From Micromonospora sp. WMMD882 (GTDB lineage: Bacteria > Actinomycetota > Actinomycetes > Mycobacteriales > Micromonosporaceae), in NCBI RefSeq assembly GCF_027497255.1, contig NZ_CP114903.1, positions 5,952,001 through 6,016,000 of the forward strand: a DNA stretch of 64,000 nucleotides. The letters are read 5' to 3'. The translations under genes and the position numbers were made by a program. This document shows positions 43,719 through 53,994 of the stretch, piece after piece. Under the pieces are notes generated by a model, which ran no database searches, was not told the origin of the DNA, and worked only from the letters and a program-made list of their open reading frames with translations. Position 1 is the first letter of the stretch, and every line of letters begins with the position of its first letter.

Positions 43719-45130
43719 ATGCCCGACAGCGGTTACCCCTGGCCGATCGAGACGACCCGCCTGGACAACGGTCTGCGCGTGGTGGTGAGCGAGGACCGCA
43801 CCGCCCCGGCGGTCGCGGTGAATCTCTGGTACGACGTCGGTTCCCGGCACGAGCCGGCCGGACAGACGGGCTTCGCCCACCTCTTCGAGCACCTGATGTT
43901 CGAGGGCTCGACGCACGTCGCCAAGACCGAGCACATGAAGCTGGTCCAGGGCGCGGGTGGGTCGCTGAACGCCACCACCAACCCGGACCGGACCAACTAC
44001 TTCGAGACCGTGCCCGCCGAGCACCTGGAGCTGGCGCTCTGGCTGGAGGCCGACCGGATGGGCGGCCTGGTGCCCGCGCTGACCCAGGAGACGCTGGACA
44101 ACCAGCGTGACGTGGTCAAGAACGAGCGCCGCCAGCGCTACGAGAACGTCCCGTACGGCGACGCCTGGCTGCGGCTGCTGCCGATGCTCTACCCGCCCGG
44201 TCATCCGTACCACCACGCGACGATCGGCTCGATGGCCGACCTGAACGCCGCCGACCTGGCCACCTTCCAGAGCTTCCACCGCACGTACTACGCGCCGAAC
44301 AACGCCGTGCTGACCGTGGTCGGCGACGCCCGCGCGGAGCAGGTGTTCGCGCTCGCGCAGCGGTACTTCGGCGGCATCCCGCCGCGGCCGGACATCCCGG
44401 CCGCGCCGGACGGCCGCACGGTCGCCGCGACCGGCACGCCGGTCCGCGAGACGGTCGTCGCCGACGTGCCCGCGCCCCGCGTCTACCTCGGGCACCGCAC
44501 CCACCCCTTCGGCACCCCCGGGTACGACGTGGTCACGGTGCTCGCCACCGTCCTGGGCAGCGGCCGGGGCAGCCGGCTCTACCAGCGGCTCGCCGACGGC
44601 GAGCGGATCGCCCAGCCGGATCTGGTCGGCGCGTACGGGGTGGACCTGGCGCACGCCCCCGCGCCGCTGATCGCCACCGCCACCGCCCGGCCCGGGGTGA
44701 GCGCCGAGCGGCTGGCGGCCGGCCTGGCCGAGGTGGTCGACGAGCTGGTCACCGTGCCGGTCACCGCCGCCGAGCTGGACCGGGCCAGGGCGCTGCTCAC
44801 CACCGCCTGGTGGCGGCAGACGGCCACCGTGGACGGCCGGGCCGACCTGCTCAGCCGGTACGCCACCCAGTTCGGTGACCCGGCCCGGGTCGCCGACCGG
44901 CTGCCGGCGTGGCTGGCGGTCACCGCCGAGCAGATCGCCGAGGTGGCCGCCGAGGTGCTCGCCCCGCAGGACCGGGCGGTCCTCAGCTACCACCCCGAGG
45001 CAGCCGCCGCCGGGGCCGCTCCCGAGGTCGCCGCCGCCGGGGCCGATGCCGCCCCGGCGGGCGCCCCCGAGGCCGGTGGCCCCGAGGCGGGCGGCCCGAG
45101 TGTCGTGACCGAGACCGGAAGGAAGCCCCG

Positions 45131-45134
<4 letters not shown>
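43719..45134 (+). CDS. M16 family zinc metallopeptidase (catalytic subunit)
   Basis: 471 residues of the pitrilysin/insulinase family. The inverted zinc motif HLFEH (His54, Glu57, His58) is intact, with the third ligand Glu near 136 in VVKNERRQ, followed by TYYAPNNAVLTVVGD. The second half repeats the fold without a zinc site. The C-terminal 35 residues are a disordered Ala/Gly/Pro stretch. It overlaps the following M16 gene (ATGA), and such pairs assemble as a clamshell heterodimer in which only this subunit is catalytic. Confidence 0.93.
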
Positions 45135-47586
<2,452 letters not shown>

Positions 47587-47766
47587 CAGCCGGCCACCTC
47601 CGCCGACGTGGCGGGGGCGGTCATCTCCGCCGGCGTGGCGGGGCTGGTCACCTCCGGGAGGTGGCGGGCCGGTCGGCGACGCGCCCGGTCTCCTCCGGCG
47701 GGCCGCGAGGTCGATGCGGTTGGATGGACGCGACCACCGGTCCGACCCGACGTGGAGGGGACAACC

Positions 47767-48207
47767 GTGCCGGACACCGAGTACCAGGACGCCCTGCTCG
47801 CCCTGATCGCCGACCGCCGGATGGGGGTGCTCGCCACCATCCGGCGGGACGGCCGGCCGCAGCAGTCCACCGTCATGCACGGCTTCGACCGGGAGGCCCG
47901 GGTGATCCGGGTCTCGGTGACCGACGGGCGGGCCAAGACGAAGAACCTGCTCCGGGACCCGCGCGCCAGCTACCACGTCAGCAGCGCGGACGGCTGGGCG
48001 TACGCGGTGGCCGAGGCGCGGGCCGAGCTGACCCCGGTCGCCGGCGACCCGCACGACGCGGTCGTCGAGGAGCTCGTCGAGCTCTACCGGTCCCTGTCCG
48101 GCGAGCACCCCGACTGGGACGACTACCGGCGGGCCATGGTCGAACAACGGCGGATGGTGCTGCGGCTGCACGTCGAACGGGTCGTCGGCATCCCCCCGCG
48201 CGGCTGA
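47767..48207 (+). CDS. PPOX class F420-dependent flavoprotein-fold oxidoreductase
   Basis: 146 residues with a split-barrel FMN/F420-binding fold: MGVLATIRRDGRPQQSTVMHGFD, then RAKTKNLLRDPRASYHV and LYRSLSGEHPDWDDYRRAM. The family includes F420-dependent reductases of the PPOX group in actinobacteria. The GTG at 47767 has GGAGGGG upstream. The interval from asd (about 180 bases) holds two imperfect 27-base tandem repeats around 47600-47655. Substrate unknown. Confidence 0.85.
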   Translation: MPDTEYQDALLALIADRRMGVLATIRRDGRPQQSTVMHGFDREARVIRVSVTDGRAKTKNLLRDPRASYHVSSADGWAYAVAEARAELTPVAGDPHDAVVEELVELYRSLSGEHPDWDDYRRAMVEQRRMVLRLHVERVVGIPPRG

Positions 48208-48224
48208 GCCCGGCGGTCGACCCG

Positions 48225-51200
48225 TCACCCGCCCACGTGCAGCAGCCCCGCCCACGTCGACGGCAGGTTGGGGTACCTGTCCCGCAGTCGACGGGTCGTC
48301 CGGTGCACCGCGTACGCCGCCCGCGCCGGGTCGGGCTCCCCGGCCAGCAGCAGGTCGTAGATCGATCGACACTGGTCGATCGACACCTGGTCGTCGGTCT
48401 GCCACAGAGTGCCGACTACCTGCGGAAAACCGGCCTGTTGGAAGGCCGACGCCGGATGGATCGCCTCGTCGGACAGGCCCGGGGCGGTCCGTGCGGTGTC
48501 GCACGCCGACAGGTACGCGAACGCCGCGTCGGTCAGCCGTAACCGGGCCACGTCGGGCACCCGCAGCGGCGCGTCGGCGTGGTCGGCGAGCAGGAGCCGG
48601 CTCTCCGACGGGTCCTGCGGATCGTGGTGGCCGTGGCAGGCGAAGTGCGCCCAGGTGGCCGTCGGCAGGGCCGCGAGCACGGCCGACCGGACGGCGTCCG
48701 CGCCGACCAGGAGCATTGCCCCCGGCAGCCGGTCCCGTAGCAGGGCGGCCTCGGCGTCGGCGCCGGGCAGGTCCGGCGCGTCCGGGGTGTGCGGCATGGC
48801 CACCACCAACGGGCGCACCGGCGGGGAGCCACCGCGGCCCCGGCGGGCCCGGGACCGGGCGTGGCCGAGCGCCCGCACCGTCGGGACGACCGACGAGACC
48901 ACCCGGTCCAGCGCGTTCGCCCCGGCGGGGTGGTGCCGACCCGCGGCGGCGAGCGGAAGCAGACCGAGGGACCCGACCGGCACCCACCAGACCCGGGGCC
49001 ACGGGCGCTCCGGCGACGGCGCCCCGGTGTGGCCCAGACCGTCCAGGACCGGGCCGACCACCGCGTCCCAGAGCCAGGTGAGGGTATCCCGCACCACCCG
49101 CTCGGTCGCCGGACCGGGGCCGTCGGCCAGCGCGGAGTGGAACCGGGTGACGCGGTCCCGTACCGCCCCGGCGGTGAGGCCCGGCAGTCGCTGCGCGCGT
49201 AGCCCGTCCGCGGTGAGCAGCAGCGCGTCGCACCGGTACCGACTGACGTTGATCAGCACGACCGGCCCGTCAGCGGCCTGCCCGGTCAGCTCGGCCAGCG
49301 ACGGCGGGTCCAGCACGTCCGTCCCGCCCGGCAACGCCCGGAGCTGCCCGAGCACCGTGTCGAGTTCGGCCGCCAGGGCGAGCCGGTCCCGGACGGTGGC
49401 CTCCGCGTCGAGCTCGGCGGCGAGCGCGGTGAACCGGTCGACCAGGTCGGGGGCGACCGCCGCCAGGTCGGTCAGGTCGGTGCGGGTGTCCAGCGCCTGG
49501 GCGAGCAGCACCCCACGGCCCAGTTCCAGCAGGGTCACCGCGGCGACCTCGTCGCCCACGGTCAACGCCCAGGCCGCGGCGTCGGCGGCGAGCCCACCGA
49601 ACCGGGCCAGCCAGTGCTGGGCGTCCGGTCGGCTCAGGTGTCGACCGGCCAGCCGGGGGAGCAGCCGTACGGCGGTGGCGAAACCCTCGGCCGCCGCCTG
49701 CGCGCCGCCGGCGCCGACCCGGTCCGCGTCGGCGGCGAGCATGCCCCACGCGTTGGCGGCGGCCACCCGGGTGAGCAGGGGCGCGGTCCGTGCCGCCACC
49801 GCCCGCCGGTACGCCGCCAACGCCCCGTCGAGGTCCGCTTCGTCGCCGCTGTGCCGGAACCGGGCGCCCAGGGCGTCCCCGAGGGCGCTCAGCCCCCGCG
49901 CCGTCGTCGGGGTGTCGGCCGGCAGCCGGTCCACCGCCGCGCGGGCGAGCGTGACCGCCTCGTCCAGCAGCGCCGGGCCGGCGTCGACCGGACGACCCGG
50001 TCCGCCGGCCGTCGTCGTGTCGTCGGTCGTCGTGTCGTCGGTCGTCGTGTCGTCGGTCGTCGGGCCGTCGGTCGTCGGGCCGTCGGTCGTCGGGCCGTCG
50101 GTCGGCGGGGCGGAGCCGACCGGCCCTCCGCCGCCCGCCGCGGACTGCGACTCGACGAGCGCGCCCGCGAGGGCGATCATGGCGTGGGCCCGTTCCGGGG
50201 AGTCGGCCGGGGCCGCCGCCAGCGCGGCGCGGTGCGCCACCACGCACCGGTACAGGTCGGCCGGGTCGCCGGCGCGTTCGTAACGCAGCAGCAGCGCGCC
50301 CCCCAGGTTGCTCAGCCGCAGCGCGCGGTCGGGATGCCGCTCGCCGCTCGCCGCCACCGCCGCCTCGTGGACGCGCACCGCCTCCTCGAGAGCGCCCGAC
50401 CGCCCGGTGTGCCGGGACCAGTCGACCAGCGCCGCCCCCAGGTTCGACAGGTGGCTGCCGTGCCGCGCGCTGCGGTCCGCGCCGAGGCGGGCCGCCGCCC
50501 GACCGGCGTCGACCGCCTGGGCCAGCAACCCGACCTCGCCGACGGCCAGGTACCTGCGGTGCAACGCGGCGCACAGGTTGGACAGGTGCACGGCCTGCTC
50601 ACCCGGATCGTCGGCGGTCTCCGCCGCCCGTCGGCCCACCGACACCGCCTCCTCCAGCAGCGCCTCGTCGCGGGTCTGGGCGAAGAGACCGTGCAGCGCG
50701 GCGGCGAGGTTGCCGAGACGCCTGGCGAGATGCGGATGGTCGGGCGCAGTGGCGGCCACCACCCGACGGTGGACCGCGACGGCGTCCACGAGCACCGCCG
50801 GATCGCCGGTCGCCCCGCCCAGCTCTCCCAACGCGACGCCCAGATTGTCCAGCCGGCGGGCCTGGTCGGGGTGACCGGGCGGGGTGGCCGCCACCGCCTC
50901 CCGGCCCGCCGCGACGGCCCGCTCGATCTCGGACAGGTCACGGGTGTGCTGGAACACCGCCGTCCGGTAGCCGCAGATGTCGGCGAGGAGCCCCGCCCGG
51001 TCGGTGGCGTCCGTGGCGTCGGCGGCGGGCTCGGCCCGCCCGGTCGTCAGCCGGGCCAACGCCTCGCGGCCGGCACGCAGGCGCTCCCTGTTGTCGAAGT
51101 AGGCCGGATGCCCCGGCGGGGTGATCGCCTCCGCCGCCGCGGCCACCGAGACCTGTTCCGCCAGGTCCGCCCGGGCGCCGGTCACCGCGAACCGGTCGCC

Positions 51201-51962
51201 CAGCGCCGCGTGCAGGACCGTCATCCGGTCGAGCCGACCCGGCTCGTGCGACGGGGTGGCCGCGACGGCCCGGCGGGCCGCCTCGATCGCCTCGTCCAGC
51301 GCCCACCGGGCGCCGGTTGTCCGGTGCCGGCGTCTCAGGCAGAAAGCGAGATAGTGCAGACAGCGGGCCGCCGTCGGCTGGTCCCCGTCCGGCCCGTCGC
51401 ACTCGGCCACGGCCGCGCGGGCCACGTCGACGGCCTCGTCCAGCGCCGCCAGGTCGCCGGTCTGCTGGTGCGCCTCCGCCAACGCGACCACCAGGTTGCA
51501 CCGACGGTCGGCCCGGACCGGGCCGTGGCTGCCCTCGGCGACCACCGCCGCCCGGCTCGCCTCGATCGCCGCGGTCAGCGTGGCCCGGTCGGACGTGTGC
51601 TGGAACCGGCTGAACAACAGGGTGCCCAGGTTGTCCAGGAGACGGGCCCGGTCCGGGCCGTCGGCCGGCACCAGCGCGCTCGCCCGGCGCACCCCGGTGA
51701 TCGCCTCGTCCAGGTAGCGCAGGTCACCGGTCAGGGCGAAGGCCGCCCGCAACACCCCGCCCAGGTTGCCCAACGCCCAGGCCCGGTCGGGGCCGTCCTC
51801 GGCCGCCGCCCGTCGGCCCGCCTCGATCGCCGCCTGGACGGTGTCCGTCGTCGGGACGTGCCGCATCACGGCCAGCGCCTCGTCGAAGCGGGCGACGGCC
51901 GATTCCGCGAGCTGCCCGGTGTCCTCGGATGGCGCCGGGTCCCGCCGACGCCGCCAGGGCAT
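48225..51962 (-). CDS. CHAT domain protease-like protein with TPR repeats
   Basis: 1245 residues. The first 900 or so are tandem helical TPR-like units with the pattern RxLDNLGxxLxxxFxxTGDxxxLxEAV, each about 45 residues. The C-terminal CHAT domain, a caspase-like peptidase, has catalytic-type His near 1104 in WAHFACHGHHD and Cys near 1153 in YLSACDTAR, so it is probably active. A 15-base repeat region codes for acidic pentapeptides near residues 620-650. The start at 51962 is two bases after the stop of a small gene and forms an operon with it and with a DUF6338 membrane protein gene. CHAT-TPR proteins act in bacterial immunity in other contexts. Confidence 0.9.
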   Translation of the reverse strand: MPWRRRRDPAPSEDTGQLAESAVARFDEALAVMRHVPTTDTVQAAIEAGRRAAAEDGPDRAWALGNLGGVLRAAFALTGDLRYLDEAITGVRRASALVPADGPDRARLLDNLGTLLFSRFQHTSDRATLTAAIEASRAAVVAEGSHGPVRADRRCNLVVALAEAHQQTGDLAALDEAVDVARAAVAECDGPDGDQPTAARCLHYLAFCLRRRHRTTGARWALDEAIEAARRAVAATPSHEPGRLDRMTVLHAALGDRFAVTGARADLAEQVSVAAAAEAITPPGHPAYFDNRERLRAGREALARLTTGRAEPAADATDATDRAGLLADICGYRTAVFQHTRDLSEIERAVAAGREAVAATPPGHPDQARRLDNLGVALGELGGATGDPAVLVDAVAVHRRVVAATAPDHPHLARRLGNLAAALHGLFAQTRDEALLEEAVSVGRRAAETADDPGEQAVHLSNLCAALHRRYLAVGEVGLLAQAVDAGRAAARLGADRSARHGSHLSNLGAALVDWSRHTGRSGALEEAVRVHEAAVAASGERHPDRALRLSNLGGALLLRYERAGDPADLYRCVVAHRAALAAAPADSPERAHAMIALAGALVESQSAAGGGGPVGSAPPTDGPTTDGPTTDGPTTDDTTTDDTTTDDTTTAGGPGRPVDAGPALLDEAVTLARAAVDRLPADTPTTARGLSALGDALGARFRHSGDEADLDGALAAYRRAVAARTAPLLTRVAAANAWGMLAADADRVGAGGAQAAAEGFATAVRLLPRLAGRHLSRPDAQHWLARFGGLAADAAAWALTVGDEVAAVTLLELGRGVLLAQALDTRTDLTDLAAVAPDLVDRFTALAAELDAEATVRDRLALAAELDTVLGQLRALPGGTDVLDPPSLAELTGQAADGPVVLINVSRYRCDALLLTADGLRAQRLPGLTAGAVRDRVTRFHSALADGPGPATERVVRDTLTWLWDAVVGPVLDGLGHTGAPSPERPWPRVWWVPVGSLGLLPLAAAGRHHPAGANALDRVVSSVVPTVRALGHARSRARRGRGGSPPVRPLVVAMPHTPDAPDLPGADAEAALLRDRLPGAMLLVGADAVRSAVLAALPTATWAHFACHGHHDPQDPSESRLLLADHADAPLRVPDVARLRLTDAAFAYLSACDTARTAPGLSDEAIHPASAFQQAGFPQVVGTLWQTDDQVSIDQCRSIYDLLLAGEPDPARAAYAVHRTTRRLRDRYPNLPSTWAGLLHVGG
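50011..50100 (-). repeat. Six 15-base in-frame repeats in the CHAT gene
   Basis: Six copies at 50011-50025, 50026-50040, 50041-50055, 50056-50070, 50071-50085 and 50086-50100; the first three differ from the last three at two positions. They encode pentapeptide units of Thr, Asp, Gly and Pro between TPR units. The unit length keeps frame. Confidence 0.9.
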
Positions 51963-51964
51963 CG

Positions 51965-52123
51965 TCAGTCCTCGTCGACGGGCTGGCGGGAGGTCCCGGC
52001 CGGCCCGGACGGGGGCAGCTCAGGCTCCTTCCGCGGGTTCTTCGGCGAGTATCCCCGGCTGCGCGCGTTGGCGAGCAGGGCCTGCTCCTCGGGCGACAGC
52101 TCCGGATCCGGGGTCTGTTCCAC
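51965..52123 (-). CDS. Small protein between DUF6338 and CHAT genes
   Basis: 52 residues from the GTG at 52123 (or 75 from ATG 52192). ELSPEEQALLANARSRGYSP is followed by a basic and proline-rich tail (KNPRKEPELPPSG). The GYxP and final PPSG pattern resembles small proteins I have seen beside DUF6338 genes in actinobacteria, from memory. GGAAGG about nine bases upstream of the GTG supports translation. Its first 104 bases lie inside the DUF6338 gene in another frame; the CHAT gene starts two bases after its stop. Confidence 0.6.
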   Translation of the reverse strand: MEQTPDPELSPEEQALLANARSRGYSPKNPRKEPELPPSGPAGTSRQPVDED

Positions 52124-52778
52124 CGTTGTCCGCCTTCCTGGGGTCCGCTCCCGCCACCGGCGGGACGAGGAATTCGAGAACGTCGAAGTCATCCGCGCGC
52201 AACAGGAGCCCGCCCGTCCCGTCCACCCGGGTCCCGAACCGGCCGTCCCGGTCCACCGTCCACGCCGACTCCAGGAAGAGCTCGGCCGGGTGCGGGAACG
52301 AGGAGGCGTACGAGCTGGCCCCGTACCAGCCCCCGGCCCAGTTGCCGTCGGTCAGCCGGACCCGGACGAAGCACGACTCACGATCGTGGAAGGCGTGGTC
52401 CCAGGCGGTCGGCACGGGCCGGTAGCTGGCCCTGCGCCGACGGGACTCCCACCAGGAGACCGACGCCGCCATTGCGGCGGGGACGACCAGGAAGAGCAGG
52501 GCGGTCACCGCGCCGACCAGGCGGGGCCGTTCCAGGAGACCGGTCCAGTCGCCCGGCCCGGCGCCCCGGGCCAGCCGCACCAGGTGCGGACCGGCGGCGA
52601 GCAGGTACGCGGCGTCCAGCACGATCGAGGCCACGACCGCCCGGAGGAGGCGCTCCCCGAGCACCCGTTCCCCGGCGACCGGCCCGCGCCAGCGCTCCCG
52701 CAGGAACTGGTACGTGGCTCCGGGCAGCACCAGCAGGATCAGGAGCGCGACCTGCATGACCGTCGATGGCGCCTGCAC
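52020..52778 (-). CDS. DUF6338 family membrane protein
   Basis: 252 residues. A first helix (MQVALLILLVLPGATYQFL) with the RERWRGP turn, then a hydrophobic region with ALLFLVVPAAMAASVSWWE, and a cytosolic part with AWDHAFHDRESCFVRVRLTDG, GGWYGASSYASSFPHPAELFLE and DDFDVLEFL that forms a small beta-barrel-like domain. The GTG at 52778 has AGGAGGG four bases upstream. It is the first gene of the operon with the small protein and CHAT protein. The C-terminal tail (from about residue 220) overlaps the small gene in another frame and is low-complexity. Function unknown. Confidence 0.75.
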   Translation of the reverse strand: MQAPSTVMQVALLILLVLPGATYQFLRERWRGPVAGERVLGERLLRAVVASIVLDAAYLLAAGPHLVRLARGAGPGDWTGLLERPRLVGAVTALLFLVVPAAMAASVSWWESRRRRASYRPVPTAWDHAFHDRESCFVRVRLTDGNWAGGWYGASSYASSFPHPAELFLESAWTVDRDGRFGTRVDGTGGLLLRADDFDVLEFLVPPVAGADPRKADNGGTDPGSGAVARGAGPARQRAQPGILAEEPAEGA

Positions 52779-52922
52779 CCGTCCGTCCCTCCTGTCGGGG
52801 TTCGACCTCCCGGCACTGTGCCACACCGTAGCCACCCCGGTTACCCACGGCGATCCGGGCGGCCCCGGCATGCGGCGCGGGCGGACGGGTAGACCGTGGG
52901 ACCACACCGAGAGGGGATCGAG

Positions 52923-53339
52923 ATGACGACGGTCGGAGAGTTCATGACGACCCGGCTGGTGACCATGGACGCCAACGACACCCTCACCGCCGCCGCCCAG
53001 CAGATGCGGGACAGCGCCATCGGGGACGTGGTGGTGACCGACGGTGACGGCGTGGTCGGCATCGTCACGGACCGGGACATCACCGTGCGGGGCGTGGCCG
53101 AGCGGCGCGACCCGGACACCACCACCCTGCGGCAGGTCACCAGCACCGAGCTGATCACGGTCAGCCAGCACGACGACGCGGTGTCCGCCGCCGACCTGAT
53201 GCGGACGTACGCCGTACGCCGGCTGCCGGTGATGGACGACGGCCGGCTGGTCGGCCTGGTCTCCATCGGCGATCTCGCGGTGGAACGCGAGCCACAGTCG
53301 GTGCTGGCGGACATCAGCGCGGACGAGCCGAACAACTGA
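52923..53339 (+). CDS. CBS domain pair protein
   Basis: 138 residues, two CBS domains (TVGEFMTTRLVTMDANDTL to DRDITVR; STELITVSQHDDAV to SIGDLAVE). CBS pairs bind adenosine nucleotides and often sense energy state. Stand-alone proteins of this kind are common in actinobacteria, associated with hypoxic or dormancy responses. ATG 52923 has GAGGGG upstream. A terminator follows at 53388. Confidence 0.9.
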   Translation: MTTVGEFMTTRLVTMDANDTLTAAAQQMRDSAIGDVVVTDGDGVVGIVTDRDITVRGVAERRDPDTTTLRQVTSTELITVSQHDDAVSAADLMRTYAVRRLPVMDDGRLVGLVSIGDLAVEREPQSVLADISADEPNN

Positions 53340-53387
53340 CCCGCGCCGCACGTCCGACCCGAGCCGCACGTTCCATCCACCCGGGCA

Positions 53388-53417
53388 CGCCGGTCTCCGC
53401 CGCGACGGAGACCGGCG
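53388..53417 (+). terminator. Terminator after the CBS gene
   Basis: 12-base perfect inverted repeat, CGCCGGTCTCCG at 53388-53399 and CGGAGACCGGCG at 53406-53417, loop of six bases. Confidence 0.85.
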
Positions 53418-53622
53418 CGCTTGCCTGCCCGGGGTCCTCGCCGCCGTCCGGACGGATCCTGCCCGGGCGCACGCTCTCGGGCGCTTGCCGCCGGCGACTC
53501 ACCCGGACCGGGTGAGATTGACCGCCGCGCGACCGGGGACCCTGCACCGGCGGTGACCGCGTCACCGGCCGGGGCGGCAGCCACGGTCGGCGCGCGGGAC
53601 GAACGACGGGGAGGGCGACCGG

Positions 53623-53994
53623 ATGGTGGACGCGACCACACGGTACTTCGAGGAGCTGAACCGGCGGGGCTTCGAGCCGACGCTGGCGAAGACGTCCGGA
53701 ACGCTGCGGATCGACCTGAACGAGGGCGCGCGGACCACGCACTGGCTGCTGGCCATCGACCGGGGGCGGCTGCGGGTGAGCCAGGAGGACCGGGAGGCGG
53801 ACACCGTCGTCGCCGTCGACCCGGGGCTCTTCGAGAAGATCGTCACCGGTCGGGAGAACGGGCTCGCGGCGCTGCTGCGCGGCGACATGACGATCACCGG
53901 GAACGCGCGGCTGCTCGTCCAGGTGGAACGGGTCTTTCCCGGCCCGCCGGACGCCCGTGGCCCGCGCCGGCCCGCCGGCAGGAGGGCGTGCTGA
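53623..53994 (+). CDS. SCP2 sterol-binding-like domain protein
   Basis: 123 residues. EELNRRGFEPTLAKTSGTLRID, then THWLLAIDRGRLRVSQ and VAVDPGLFEKIVTGRENGLAAL, followed by GDMTITGNARLLVQVERVF, correspond to the SCP2 fold, which carries lipids in a hydrophobic tunnel. The last residues ([10 protein letters not shown]) are basic and may be linker. The stop shares two bases with the following glycosidase start (TGATG), so they are coupled. Why a lipid-binding fold should be coupled to a debranching-type enzyme is unclear. Confidence 0.8.
   Translation: MVDATTRYFEELNRRGFEPTLAKTSGTLRIDLNEGARTTHWLLAIDRGRLRVSQEDREADTVVAVDPGLFEKIVTGRENGLAALLRGDMTITGNARLLVQVERVFPGPPDARGPRRPAGRRAC

Noticed and set aside
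53421..53993. N-terminal extension of the debranching-type glycosidase frame
   Set aside because: Antisense-like composition, overlaps the SCP2 gene, and the family N-terminus starts at 53994.
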